Shown: positions 33,633-44,210 of the stretch, piece by piece | Position numbering within the stretch: the stretch's first letter is position 1 | How the letters are laid out: the number at the start of each line of letters is the position of its first letter | Assembly: GCA_022819945.1 (NCBI GenBank) | Contig: JAJEGI010000113.1 | Span: forward strand, 1-62,533 | DNA length: 62,533 bases | Origin: Candidatus Poribacteria bacterium | GTDB taxonomy: Bacteria > Poribacteria > WGA-4E > WGA-3G | Direction of reading: 5' to 3' | Notes under the pieces: model-generated | The model's database searches: none | What the model was told of the DNA's origin: nothing | Seen by the model: the letters and a program-made list of their open reading frames with translations, nothing else | Position numbers and translations under genes: made by a program

Positions 33633-34451
33633 ATGCAACGGATAGTTATATTTTCTTTGACATTTCTTCTCTGTTTTGGTATAAGTATTAGCAATGCAGC
33701 TGTAAATGTCGGGTTTGTCTATCTCGGCGATAAGGGCGACTTTACTGAACCCGCATTGAAGTTTGCTGAAAAGACGTTCAAAACAACGCAACTTGCAAAG
33801 GCTGACTTGAATAGCGGCACGTTCAAGCAGTTCGGTGTCGTCTGGTGGCATGATGGCGATGCGGATCCGGGCGGATTATCCGACGCGGAAATTAATGCGT
33901 TCATGGACTACGCTGAAAGCGGCGGGGCAGTGCTCCTGACAGGCGCAGCAATCCGGTACGCTACGCCGCTCGGATTAGAAAACGCGGAACCCCGGAAATT
34001 TGGACCCGTTGAAAACGATGGAAGCAATGTCGGGATTATCGTCCTCAAAGAGACACTCGAACTCGGGTTGGTAGAAGGACTCAAGAATGTTGATGGGAAA
34101 ACACCCGCAGTCGAGGATTGGATTCAGGTCAATTCATCGGGATATCCAGTCAGTGGTGACTATTTCGACAAAATTTGGAAGAATTTTACGACGCTCGCGC
34201 ATGCTTGGGAACGAGGCACCAATTACACGGATAGGATCGCAGCGTTCGGTTATTGGGAAGCCGGGGACGGTAAAGTCTTCAACATGAACTGGCGGCTCCC
34301 GAATTACCATAAGAACAACGAAGATATTGATCAGATAGAGAAACTCACAGAGAATGTTATCAATTGGTTAGCAAGCGAATCCGAATTCGCGGATGTTTCG
34401 GCAAGTGATAAATTGCCGATAGTCTGGGGACACTTGAAAAATCAGAAATAG
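33633..34451 (+). CDS. Secreted class I glutamine amidotransferase-fold protein (DUF4960/ThuA-like)
   Basis: 272 residues with a clear signal peptide (MQRIVIFSLTFLLCFGISISNA). The rest has an amidotransferase-like alternating fold: VNVGFVYLGDKGD, FGVVWWHDGDADPGGLSDAEINAFMDYAESGGAVLLTGAA, DRIAAFGYWEAGDGKVFNMNWRLPNYH. No catalytic Cys is evident at the elbow (LLTGAA), so it may bind rather than cleave. The family name is tentative; relatives are found in carbohydrate-related loci. Confidence 0.6.
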   Translation: MQRIVIFSLTFLLCFGISISNAAVNVGFVYLGDKGDFTEPALKFAEKTFKTTQLAKADLNSGTFKQFGVVWWHDGDADPGGLSDAEINAFMDYAESGGAVLLTGAAIRYATPLGLENAEPRKFGPVENDGSNVGIIVLKETLELGLVEGLKNVDGKTPAVEDWIQVNSSGYPVSGDYFDKIWKNFTTLAHAWERGTNYTDRIAAFGYWEAGDGKVFNMNWRLPNYHKNNEDIDQIEKLTENVINWLASESEFADVSASDKLPIVWGHLKNQK

Positions 34452-34512
34452 TGTGAATAATAAAAATTCCGAAATTACGTCACATTCTCACGCACTGCAA
34501 GGCATCTGCACG

Positions 34513-34543
34513 GTACCTCTGACGTTTTAAACGTCACAGGTAC
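34513..34543 (+). terminator. 31-nt near-perfect hairpin after the amidotransferase-fold gene
   Basis: GTACCT, C, TGACGTTT, T, AAACGTCA, C, AGGTAC: 14 base pairs with one internal C/C mismatch and a one-base apex, 62 bases after the stop codon. There is no T-run, so it may be a dispersed palindrome rather than a strict intrinsic terminator. Confidence 0.5.
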
Positions 34544-34631
34544 ACAAAGATGTGGAACGTTTTAATGTGCTTCTCGATAATAACGACAAATTTTAGCTCG
34601 CAAACTGCACCAAGAAGGAATACTTTACGCA

Positions 34632-35552
34632 TTGGAAACTTTAAACGCACAAAATGACCCACAATCGAATCTACCTGAAGGGGTCAAAGCACGACTTGAT
34701 CAAGGGAACCTAACTGGAGATATAGCCTTCTCACCCGACGGCACGCAACTCGCTGTCGCCTGCGACATCGGCGTTTGGGTCTATGATGTAGATAGTGCCA
34801 TAGGACTCAACCTACTCGTGGAACACAAAGAGTACGTCAGGTGTGTCGCGTTTTCACCTGACGGTAATGCAATCGCGAGTGGGAGTATAGACAACACCGT
34901 CATTCTATGGGATGCCACCAGCGGTGCTCCGACAGCAACCCTCATCGGGCATACAGATGCTGTGAGAAGCGTTGCTTATTCACCGGACGGTGCAACGCTT
35001 GCGAGTGGAAGTCCTGACAACACGGTACGTTTGTGGGATACAAGCACAGGCGAAATTAAAAATACACTCACTGTTGAGCAATTCTCTATTAGGTCTGTTA
35101 CGTATTCACCCGATGGAAGTACCATCGCTGCTGGCAGTGGCGGCGATACTGTACTGCTGTGGGATGCTGCCACCGGACGGCACAAGGCGACTCTCACAGG
35201 ACATAAACATATTGTCAATTCTGCCGTCTATTCTCCTGATGGTGAAACCATTGCCAGCGCGAGTACTGACCGCACAGTGCGTACCTGGGATGCGGTGACG
35301 GGTGAACCAGAAGACACACTCACCGGACATAGAGGCTATGTCTGGAGTGTCGCATTTTCACCGGATGGAACAACGCTCGCAAGCAGTAGTAGTGACGGAA
35401 CAGTGCGTTTGTGGGATGCCAAGAGAGGCAGACCGAAAGATACCCTCACCGGGCATACAGGCAGTGTCAGGAATGTCGTATACGCACCTGATGGTAGTTT
35501 ACTCGCAAGCGGGAGTGAAGACAACTCCGTACTCATCTGGGATCTTACGTAG
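34632..35552 (+). CDS. Seven-blade WD40 repeat protein
   Basis: 306 residues from a TTG start, with AAGGAA about 11 bases upstream. Seven WD40 repeats, each (V)AFSPDG...LASGS.DNTV.LWD, fill residues about 25-306 and would close one beta propeller. The start resembles the two large WD40-dockerin proteins (LPEG.K.RL..G...G.IAFSPD), but there is no signal peptide, dockerin or sorting domain. This looks like a short, possibly cytoplasmic relative, or one whose upstream signal sequence was lost. Binding partner unknown. Confidence 0.82.
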   Translation: METLNAQNDPQSNLPEGVKARLDQGNLTGDIAFSPDGTQLAVACDIGVWVYDVDSAIGLNLLVEHKEYVRCVAFSPDGNAIASGSIDNTVILWDATSGAPTATLIGHTDAVRSVAYSPDGATLASGSPDNTVRLWDTSTGEIKNTLTVEQFSIRSVTYSPDGSTIAAGSGGDTVLLWDAATGRHKATLTGHKHIVNSAVYSPDGETIASASTDRTVRTWDAVTGEPEDTLTGHRGYVWSVAFSPDGTTLASSSSDGTVRLWDAKRGRPKDTLTGHTGSVRNVVYAPDGSLLASGSEDNSVLIWDLT

Positions 35553-35751
35553 TCATTTCATTCAAGGATTCTTTAGAAAAAAATTGTCCAACGTTTAGTG
35601 TGAATGAGTCAGAAACCCGTTTTTCCACAGGGACCCCACCCGCTACGGGGAGGGGACGAAGAAAAACGGAGCGAAAACCCGATAGCTAAAAATAAGGAGG
35701 ACGGCGCCTCCTCCGTCGGCTACAGTCGGAGGTTTCCACGCCGAGTTTTTG

Positions 35752-38253
35752 ATGAAATCCAAGTTTAACTTTGTAACAACACTTCTTCTCGCGTTTTCTA
35801 TCTGCTTTGCGTTTCAGTTAACAGCGCAAAGTGAGATAGCGCAACCTGCGAATGCAAAAGTGCCAACGGCGGAAGAGTGGCTTACAAGCGTCGGTATAAC
35901 GGAGTTGAAGATTCATCCAGAGTCGCTGACATTGGAACACGCCCGTGATGGCAGACGCGTGCTCGTGTCAGGTAAAACAAAAGACGGCGCATGGGTAGAT
36001 GTAACGCCGTGGGCTATGCTGACACCTGCTACTGATGGCGTGAAAATTCATGAAGATGGTTATATCTTCCCAATGACAGTTGGCACAACAAAAATTGTCG
36101 CTACCGTTGAAGATGTAAGTACTGAATTGCCGATAAACGTCAAAAGCATGGACGCATCGCCCGTCAGTTTCGTGCGAGATGTCATGCCCCTCCTGAGCCA
36201 CGCTGGATGTAATAACGGCACATGCCACGGGGCAGCGAAAGGCAAAAACGGATTCAAACTCTCGCTCCGCGGCTACGATCCAGATTTTGATTACGAACTC
36301 TTGATTGAGGATATATCCGGTAGGCGGTTTAATCGGGCTTTCCCCGAACAGAGCCTGATGTTGCTAAAACCGACATCCGAAGTGCCACACAAGGGGGGAC
36401 AAGTTGTTGTCCCAGGTTCACGGGATTATGAACTCATCCACCAATGGATAGCAGAGGGGGCGAATTCTGATGTTAAAACCACACAGCGTGTGGAAAGATT
36501 AGAAGTCTTACCTGATTCCGCTGAACTCGCTATGCCCGGCATGCGGCAGCAACTCTTAGTGATCGCACATTATCCCGACGGCACAACGCGAGATGTCACC
36601 CGTGAAGCAAAATTCACCAGCAGCGTCAATGAAGTCGCAAAAATCACGGACGACGGCATTGTAACCGCGGAACGCCGTGGCGAAACCGCGATCCTCACCC
36701 GATACGAAGGTGCCTATAGCACAAACGGCATCATCGTTATGGGCGATAGAAGCGGGTATAAATGGGTTGAAACGCCTCAATACAACTACATTGATACGCA
36801 TGTCCATAATAAACTGAAGCGGATGAAAATCCTGCCTTCGGATCTCTGCACGGATGAAGAATTTGTACGGCGTATCTATTTCGATCTCACAGGCCTCCCA
36901 CCAACACCGGAACAGGCACGGAACTTCCTTGCCGATACCACCGCTTCTAAAGTCAAACGCGAAAAACTTATTGACACACTCGTCGAAACGCCAGAATTTA
37001 TTGACCACTGGACACATAAGTGGGGAGACCTCTTACAGTCTAACCGTAAGTTCCTTGGTGAACGCGGGGTCTGGATCTTCCAACAGTGGATTCATCAGGT
37101 TGTCGCTGAAAATCGTCCGTATGACCAGTTTGTACGAGATCTGATTACAGCGACCGGAAGCACCTATGCCAATCCTGCGGCAAGTTATTTCCGTGTATCC
37201 CGTGAATATACGGCTGCAGTGGAAAACACAACCCAGCTTTTCTTAGGTGTCCGTTTTTCGTGCAACAAATGCCACGACCATCCGTTTGAAAAATGGACGC
37301 AAAACCAGTACTATGAGCTCGGCGCATTCTTCGCGGATGTCAAGGTGAAGCCAGGACAGCTCCCCGGTGATGAGGTCGTCTACGCCAGTTACACCACTGA
37401 ACCTGTGAAACACCCACGCACATTGGCAGTGGTTGAACCCTCCGTCCCATTCGGGGAAGTTGCAGCAGAGACTGAGAATAAACAACAAATGCTCGCAACC
37501 TGGCTCACTTCCAAGGAAAATCCTATGTTTGCGCGTGCCGGGGTCAACCGTATCTGGAGCTATTTCATGGGGCGTGGGATTATCGAACCTGTGGACGATA
37601 TTCGTACAAGTAATCCACCGAGCAACCCCGAATTGCTTGAGGCATTAACAAAGGATTTCGTGGAGAGTGGCTTCGATATAAAGCATGTCATGAAGACGAT
37701 CACGCGTTCCCGAACCTATCAACAGAGTATCAAGACGAATAAGTGGAATAAGTCGGATACCATTAACTTCTCACACGCCGTCGCAAGACGTTTGACAGCA
37801 GAACAGTTGTTAGATGCTATCGGCGTCGCAACAGGAAGCAGACCACGGTTCCAAGAGGTACCCAAAAACTTCCGAGCGGTTCAGTTACCAGACAGCAAGG
37901 TCAAAGATGACGGATTTTTGAAGTTGTTTGGCAGACCTGAACGCGAAACCTCATGTGAATGTGAACGTACAACCGAAGTGAGTCTCGCGCATGCAATGAA
38001 CCTGATTAACGGACCAACAGTCGCAGAGGCACTCATCGACCCGAAAGGACGTATCGCACAACTCATCAAAACGAATCAGGACGACCGAGTCCTCGTTGAA
38101 GAATTGTATCTCGCAACGTTTTCTCGGTTACCAGAGAAGAACGAATATGCAGTAGCGGTTGAACATCTCGCGAATGCTGAGTCTAAAGAAGAAGGCGCGC
38201 AAGACCTGTTGTGGGCGTTGATTAACAGCCCCGCCTTCTTATTCAATCGCTAA
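35752..38253 (+). CDS. DUF1549/DUF1553 cytochrome-like protein (Planctomycetes/Poribacteria type)
   Basis: 833 residues from the ATG at 35752 (a TTG directly before it is also in frame). Order: signal peptide (about 1-28, ending LTAQS); a Big_2-like Ig domain (about 45-125); a cytochrome-like CNNGTCHG heme-type site near residue 150; a second Ig-like part; DUF1549 (RIYFDLTGLPPTPEQARNFL); a second CNKCHDHPFEKW heme-type site; and DUF1553 (FARAGVNRIWSYFMGRGIIEPVDDIR ... YQQS). The pair DUF1549/DUF1553 plus a DUF1501 gene is a conserved unit in planctomycete-like bacteria; its biochemical role is unknown. The DUF1501 gene follows 344 bases downstream. Confidence 0.9.
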   Translation: MKSKFNFVTTLLLAFSICFAFQLTAQSEIAQPANAKVPTAEEWLTSVGITELKIHPESLTLEHARDGRRVLVSGKTKDGAWVDVTPWAMLTPATDGVKIHEDGYIFPMTVGTTKIVATVEDVSTELPINVKSMDASPVSFVRDVMPLLSHAGCNNGTCHGAAKGKNGFKLSLRGYDPDFDYELLIEDISGRRFNRAFPEQSLMLLKPTSEVPHKGGQVVVPGSRDYELIHQWIAEGANSDVKTTQRVERLEVLPDSAELAMPGMRQQLLVIAHYPDGTTRDVTREAKFTSSVNEVAKITDDGIVTAERRGETAILTRYEGAYSTNGIIVMGDRSGYKWVETPQYNYIDTHVHNKLKRMKILPSDLCTDEEFVRRIYFDLTGLPPTPEQARNFLADTTASKVKREKLIDTLVETPEFIDHWTHKWGDLLQSNRKFLGERGVWIFQQWIHQVVAENRPYDQFVRDLITATGSTYANPAASYFRVSREYTAAVENTTQLFLGVRFSCNKCHDHPFEKWTQNQYYELGAFFADVKVKPGQLPGDEVVYASYTTEPVKHPRTLAVVEPSVPFGEVAAETENKQQMLATWLTSKENPMFARAGVNRIWSYFMGRGIIEPVDDIRTSNPPSNPELLEALTKDFVESGFDIKHVMKTITRSRTYQQSIKTNKWNKSDTINFSHAVARRLTAEQLLDAIGVATGSRPRFQEVPKNFRAVQLPDSKVKDDGFLKLFGRPERETSCECERTTEVSLAHAMNLINGPTVAEALIDPKGRIAQLIKTNQDDRVLVEELYLATFSRLPEKNEYAVAVEHLANAESKEEGAQDLLWALINSPAFLFNR

Positions 38254-38301
38254 CTTTCTATATTACTTTGCAGTTCGGTTCGCAGCGTTTGAAGTTTTAG
38301 C

Positions 38302-38346
38302 AACGTTTCCGTAGATCCGCTTTCCATTTCATTACAAGCTGCGTTT
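38302..38346 (-). repeat. AAACGCAGCTTGTAA intergenic repeat, inverted copy
   Basis: The reverse complement of this stretch is a 45-base copy of the sequence at 40153-40198 and 44117-44163 (consensus AAACGCAGCTTGTAAYGAA, then TGGAAAGCG and ATCTA). Confidence 0.65.
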
Positions 38347-38573
38347 GTGTTCTTCTTTTTCTGACAGAAACCGTAGCCTGCTACAACGGACACAGGCGGA
38401 TTTAAGAAAGGTATTTGAAGTAACAACCTGCTCGATTTAACCGCAAGGTAATGTACAAAAATAACTGTGTTCTTCTTTTTTTGACAGAAATCGTAGCCTG
38501 CTACAACGGACGCAGGCGGATTTAAGATAAGGTATTTGAAGTAACAACCTGCTCGATTTAACCGCAAGGTAAT
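38346..38573 (+). repeat. Two-copy tandem repeat, period 120 bases
   Basis: Copies at about 38346-38452 and 38466-38573 differ at only a few positions. Each runs from TGTGTTCTTC through GCCTGCTACAACGGA and ends AACCGCAAGGTAAT. The end motif (aACCGCAAGGwAA) also follows the plus-strand repeat copies upstream of 40273 and near 44190. Confidence 0.75.
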
Positions 38574-38597
38574 TTAAAAAGATGGAGGAAACAATAG

Positions 38598-40043
38598 ATG
38601 TTATCGTTACCACAATTGCCCGGACGCTTATGTGACGGGTTCTCACGTCGTGAATTTCTACGTGTCGGTGGTGCGGCGATGCTCGGCATTAGTCTGCCAC
38701 AGGTATTGTCACTCCAAGCGAACGCGAATACGGCAGTTGACCCCGCAAAACCCCTAAACGGATGGGGAAAAGCCAACTCGGTCATCCTACTCTTCTTACA
38801 AGGCGGTCCTAGCCACCTCGACATCTGGGATCCGAAACCCGATGCACCCTCAAACATTCGGGGTGAATTCAAACCGATTCCGACTAACGTACCGGGGATT
38901 CAGTTATCTGAGACGATGCCGCGTTTGGCACAGCAGATGGACAAAGCCTGCTTGATTCGTTCGGTAAGCTACACACCCGCAGGGCTTTTCAACCACACCG
39001 CTGCAATGTACCAGATGGTTACTGGAGAAACACCCGACAAGGTCGCACCGTCAGGGCAGCTCGATCCACCTTCACCCGCAGACCATCCGAATGCCGCATC
39101 GCATATCGCGAATTACCGCCCCCCCGATGAACCGATGCTCGCAGCGGTACAACTCCCGCGTCCGATGCAGGAGAGCAACATCATCGGCAAAGGCGGAAAC
39201 GCAGGGTTCCTTGGTAGAGCCTATGATCCCTACTTCCTCTTCCAAGACCCGAATCAGGAGATCAACCTCGACGACTTAAGCTTGCGTCCAGAGGTACCCC
39301 CCATCCGCTTGAAACGCCGGAAAGATCTCCTCGAAACGATTAACGCCGGTATGCCCGAAATTGATAAGGTGGCGGACTCCTATGCATTGAACGAGTATTA
39401 TGAGAAGGCGTACAACCTCATCTTGTCGCAGCGGGCACGCAACGCTTTCGACCTGTCACAAGAAACCGATGAGATGCGCGATCGCTACGGTAGACACACC
39501 TTCGGACAGAGCGCACTCCTCGCACGGCGGTTGGTAGAAGCCGGCACGCGGTTCGTTCAGGTGAACTGGCCATCTGTCGCTAACGGCGATCCAAACACGA
39601 CAGCGTGGGATACACATGCTACCAACTTCGGTCCGTTGAAAAACCTTCACTGCCCGAAATTGGACAGCGCGGTCTCCTCACTCCTCGAAGACTTGGATCA
39701 ACGCGGTATGTTAGAGGAAACACTCGTCTTGGCGATCGGTGAATTCGGACGCTCGCCGCGAATGGGCATTAGTACCTCCGGTAATAGCAACGCACCTGAC
39801 GGACGCGACCACTGGCCCTATTGCTATACAGGGTTAATCGCAGGCGCAGGTGTGAAAGGTGGACAGGTTTACGGCAAGTCCGATGCAACGGGTTCGACAC
39901 CTCTTGAGAACCCAGTACATCCACGCGACATCCTCGCCACGGTCTACCACACACTCGGTATTGACCCGCACACCATCGTCTACAACCATTTAGATCAACC
40001 CCGCGAACTGGTCAAAGGCGAACCAATTGCCGGAATATTCTAA
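38598..40043 (+). CDS. DUF1501 family protein with Tat signal
   Basis: 481 residues. The N-terminus carries a twin-arginine signal (FSRREFLRVGGAAMLGISLP), so the protein is exported folded. The body is DUF1501, a sulfatase/alkaline-phosphatase-like fold (VILLFLQGGPSHLDIWDPKPDAPSNIRGEF, YTPAGLFNHTAAMYQMVTG, LAIGEFGRSPRMG, DGRDHWPYCYTGLIAGAGVKGGQVYG). GGAGGA precedes the ATG by eight bases. It is the usual partner of DUF1549/DUF1553 proteins and is encoded just downstream of one. The reaction is unknown. Confidence 0.92.
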   Translation: MLSLPQLPGRLCDGFSRREFLRVGGAAMLGISLPQVLSLQANANTAVDPAKPLNGWGKANSVILLFLQGGPSHLDIWDPKPDAPSNIRGEFKPIPTNVPGIQLSETMPRLAQQMDKACLIRSVSYTPAGLFNHTAAMYQMVTGETPDKVAPSGQLDPPSPADHPNAASHIANYRPPDEPMLAAVQLPRPMQESNIIGKGGNAGFLGRAYDPYFLFQDPNQEINLDDLSLRPEVPPIRLKRRKDLLETINAGMPEIDKVADSYALNEYYEKAYNLILSQRARNAFDLSQETDEMRDRYGRHTFGQSALLARRLVEAGTRFVQVNWPSVANGDPNTTAWDTHATNFGPLKNLHCPKLDSAVSSLLEDLDQRGMLEETLVLAIGEFGRSPRMGISTSGNSNAPDGRDHWPYCYTGLIAGAGVKGGQVYGKSDATGSTPLENPVHPRDILATVYHTLGIDPHTIVYNHLDQPRELVKGEPIAGIF

Positions 40044-40045
40044 TT

Positions 40046-40142
40046 TTTAGGACTTACAAACCCCCGCAGGTGAGGTTTGAAGCCTCGCCTGCGTAAATCC
40101 ATAACACGTGGAGTCTTAGCGGAAAATTGCGTAAGTCCTAAA
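40046..40142. mobile_element. 97-bp MITE-like element with 12-bp terminal inverted repeats
   Basis: TTTAGGACTTAC (40046-40057) and GTAAGTCCTAAA (40131-40142) are perfect inverted ends. Inside is a hairpin at 40065-40093 with arms CGCAGG and CCTGCG plus GAGG and CCTC. A lone TAGGACTTACGCA end recurs at about 44047, after tgt. Confidence 0.7.
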
Positions 40143-40152
40143 GAAAAACAAA

Positions 40153-40198
40153 AAACGCAGCTTGTAATGAAATGGAAAGCGGATCTATGGAGCGGAAC
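40153..40198 (+). repeat. AAACGCAGCTTGTAA intergenic repeat
   Basis: 46-base copy. A short palindrome (GGGGTTAGGTAACC region, 40210-40228) and the ACCGCAAGGAAA end motif (about 40242) follow, immediately before the pre-peptidase gene. Confidence 0.65.
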
Positions 40199-40272
40199 GC
40201 GAAATTGTAGGGGTTAGGTAACCTAACCCCTACCTTACCAAACCGCAAGGAAATATAAAAAAGGTCATCAAA

Positions 40273-42780
40273 ATGCCTAACAAATTATTTCTCAAATGCT
40301 GTCTTCTTTCCCTGTCAATCTTTTTTTTAGCAATTAGTTTCGCACGCGCCCAAGTTGTACCGGCACTATCGACTGTCTCTCCGCAAGGCGCGCAACAGGG
40401 ACAAAATATAGACGTTACCCTTACAGGCAAAAATCTTGATATAACAACAGCAATCTGGTTCAGTGGTAAGGGGATCACCGCCGAAATTAGACAAGGCACG
40501 CAGCAAGCGGCAGTTCTCTTCAACGGTGCGGGTGTCTCTGGACGTGTACCTACCGATGCGCAGTTGGCCGCTTCCCTAACGATTGCCCCCGACGCACCGT
40601 TGGGAATACAACAGATGCGTATTGTTACACCTTATGGTGTCTCCAACGCACTAAACTTCGTTGTCGGCAACCTACCGGAAATCACCGAAAATGAAGCAAC
40701 CGAAAAGGCTGAAATGTCAAACTGGTTGGAACTGCCCGTCACCGTGAACGGTGAAATCGCATCCATTGATGATGAAGATCGTTTCAGTTTTAATCTGAAA
40801 AAAGGCGCGAGGCTCATCTGTGAAGTAACAGCGCAACGGTTAGGCTCGCCACTTGATTCATATCTCATCCTCCAGGATGCTAATGGTGCCGAAGTCGCGA
40901 ACAGTGGACAGGGTTTCGGGTTAGATTCTACTCTTGATTACACGGCAATGGAAGCAGGTAAATACACGCTCCATATCCGGGATATTCGCTACAAAGGTGG
41001 CAAAGGATTTCGCTACCGGTTGAGTATCGGTGAATTACCTTACCTTGAGACAATTTTCCCACTCGGTGGGCGACGCGGAACGGATAATGCGATTGCCGTT
41101 ACCGGCGCGAACCTCGAAACCGTGAACGCTATACAGGTCGCAATAGATGCCGAAACACCAATAGGTCAACAGACACTCAGGGTGAAAACACCTTCTGGAT
41201 TGACAAGCAACCCGCACCCCTTCTCTATCGGAAATTTGGCTGAAATCGGAGAAACCGAACCCAACAATACGGCTGAAAAGGCGAATGCCGTGAACGCACC
41301 GATAACAATCAACGGGAAAATTGACGAATCAGGTGATGTTGATCGGTTTTCGTTTGAGATAAAAACGCCTCAACTTCTCGTCTTTGAGGTGGAGGCACTT
41401 AGGCTATCCTCACAACTCGATGCACTCCTTACGCTCTATGGTGCGGAGAAACAGATGGAAGCCGAGACGGACATGAAAGCCTACGATGCAGCGGAAGAAC
41501 AGGCATTAATGGTGAACGATGATGCCAGCGGTACCGATGCACGCATTGAGTGGAATTTCACGGCAGCTGGAAAGTATTCTGTCGCTATCCGAGATCTGAA
41601 CAACCAAGGCGGTAGCACTTATCCCTACCGTCTAAATATCCGCCCATTAGCACCGAACTTCGTACTCAGCACAGTTGTGCTTGACAGTCAGAATCGTCCA
41701 TCGGGTTTGGATAGCCCGCGCGTCAGCCGAGGCGGTACCTTCACTATGCAGGTTAATGTCGCACGTCTTGATAGACACAGGGGGCCCATCCGCTTACACT
41801 GTCCTACGCTGCCAAAAACATTTGAAGTGAGTCCTGCTGTCGCTGAAGTCGGCCAAAACAAGGCACTGCTGACAGTAACGGCACCATGGGACGCACCCCT
41901 GGGCCTAACGCCTTTTACGGTCGCCGGTGTCTCGGCAGTTGGCAGCCGTCAGGTAGAACGCACCGCCGTACCCTCTCCGATACTGTTAACAGTGATGGAG
42001 GTACCCGAATTCACATTGACGCTTGCTGAGATTAGCACGAGCGTCACACATAACAAATCGGTCAGCCTCCATGTGACTGCGAATCGACGCGACGACTTCA
42101 CAGGTCCTATCACGCTCTCGGTTATAGGCTTGCCATCCCGAGTGACTGCAACACCGGTCAATATTGCTGCAGGTAAAAACGAGGCAGTGCTTTCGGTGAG
42201 AGCCGGAAGCTTTGAGCGGAGAGAGCAGTTTTCTGTCGTACCGGTACCAGGTATCAATTATATCTCCGTTGTTGGCACGGCGAAAGTCGGCCGGGAAACA
42301 GTTAGCCAATCAACGCCTGCCATTCCGTTGACAATCCTTGAAGCACCCTTCATTGTAACGGTAGAACCTTTGCGTTTTAGCATCGTCTTCCCCGCAACGG
42401 TAGCCGCAAATGCGAACGCAGCCGCTACCGCACAAACAGGCACCGTGGCGATTGCAGCAAACCCAACAGCAGAGACCGAGTCTCCTCTTGCGGGGGAAAG
42501 CGAAGCACCCCTGACAAAGGAAGCGATACTCACGCTAACAATCGTTCGGCAAGGCGGTTTTACGGATGAAGTCACGCTGACACCGCTCAATTTACCCGAA
42601 GGGTTCACTACGGAAGCTGTTACCATCCCCGTGAATGAAACCGAAGTCAAAGTGCCACTAAAAGCGCTCGGCTCCTTAGAAGATAAGACGTATCAGTTCA
42701 AATTCCGAGGTTCAGCAACAATCAACGGCAAACCTTTTGTACAGGATAGTCCTATCCTCAACGCAAAAATTATCCATTAG
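40273..42780 (+). CDS. Secreted pre-peptidase C-terminal (PPC) domain protein
   Basis: 835 residues with a signal peptide (MPNKLFLKCCLLSLSIFFLAISFARA). Then come an IPT/TIG-like domain (VSPQGAQQGQNIDVTLTGKNL) and PPC-type beta sandwiches (about residues 135-250 with DEDRFSFNLKKGARLICEVTAQRLGSPLDSYL, and about 320-455 with ETEPNNTAEKANAV and GDVDRFSFEIKTPQLL). Further Ig-like domains run to the end. No catalytic domain is visible. Such proteins accompany DUF1549/DUF1501 pairs in planctomycete-like genomes, and this one follows such a pair on the same strand. Confidence 0.85.
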   Translation: MPNKLFLKCCLLSLSIFFLAISFARAQVVPALSTVSPQGAQQGQNIDVTLTGKNLDITTAIWFSGKGITAEIRQGTQQAAVLFNGAGVSGRVPTDAQLAASLTIAPDAPLGIQQMRIVTPYGVSNALNFVVGNLPEITENEATEKAEMSNWLELPVTVNGEIASIDDEDRFSFNLKKGARLICEVTAQRLGSPLDSYLILQDANGAEVANSGQGFGLDSTLDYTAMEAGKYTLHIRDIRYKGGKGFRYRLSIGELPYLETIFPLGGRRGTDNAIAVTGANLETVNAIQVAIDAETPIGQQTLRVKTPSGLTSNPHPFSIGNLAEIGETEPNNTAEKANAVNAPITINGKIDESGDVDRFSFEIKTPQLLVFEVEALRLSSQLDALLTLYGAEKQMEAETDMKAYDAAEEQALMVNDDASGTDARIEWNFTAAGKYSVAIRDLNNQGGSTYPYRLNIRPLAPNFVLSTVVLDSQNRPSGLDSPRVSRGGTFTMQVNVARLDRHRGPIRLHCPTLPKTFEVSPAVAEVGQNKALLTVTAPWDAPLGLTPFTVAGVSAVGSRQVERTAVPSPILLTVMEVPEFTLTLAEISTSVTHNKSVSLHVTANRRDDFTGPITLSVIGLPSRVTATPVNIAAGKNEAVLSVRAGSFERREQFSVVPVPGINYISVVGTAKVGRETVSQSTPAIPLTILEAPFIVTVEPLRFSIVFPATVAANANAAATAQTGTVAIAANPTAETESPLAGESEAPLTKEAILTLTIVRQGGFTDEVTLTPLNLPEGFTTEAVTIPVNETEVKVPLKALGSLEDKTYQFKFRGSATINGKPFVQDSPILNAKIIH

Positions 42781-42822
42781 CAATCGGCTATTCCTCTGAG
42801 GGCTGACTGCTGATAGTATGTG

Positions 42823-42851
42823 TGCAGGCGGGGTTTGAAACCCCGCCTGCA
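42823..42851. repeat. Perfect 29-bp palindrome between PPC gene and tgt
   Basis: TGCAGGCGGGGTTT, G, AAACCCCGCCTGCA: 14-base arms around one base. It is the best-preserved copy of the dispersed palindrome family. Its flanks also repeat: CTCTGAGGGCTGACTGCTGATAG before it and a diverged CTCTGACCACTGACGGC after it. Confidence 0.75.
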
Positions 42852-42902
42852 AGGCATTCCCTCTGACCACTGACGGCTGATAGCCGATGGCTAAAATGCT
42901 GA

Positions 42903-44045
<1,143 letters not shown>

Positions 44046-44116
44046 ATAGGACTTACGCATTTGCTCTTAAAGTCCCCCTGATAAGGGGATTTAGGGGGTT
44101 TATAAAGGAAGCACAC

Positions 44117-44163
44117 AAACGCAGCTTGTAACGAAGTGGAAAGCGTATCTACGGCATGGAACG
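44117..44163 (+). repeat. AAACGCAGCTTGTAA intergenic repeat
   Basis: Third copy of the 45-base repeat, followed by the ACCGCAAGGAAA end motif at about 44190, in the gap between tgt and the convergent WD40-dockerin gene. The preceding sequence (44046-44100) has a TAGGACTTACGCA end and a C5/G5 foldback. Confidence 0.65.
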
Positions 44164-44210
44164 TGAACACCCCGAATCTACCTGACCGAACCGCAAGGAA
44201 ACGTAAAAAA

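Larger units (their letters stand above)
38254..38597. other. Intergenic region made of repeats
   Basis: No gene. It contains an inverted copy of the AAACGCAGCTTGTAA repeat (38302-38346) and a 120-base tandem duplication (38346-38573), and ends with the DUF1501 ribosome site. Confidence 0.6.
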
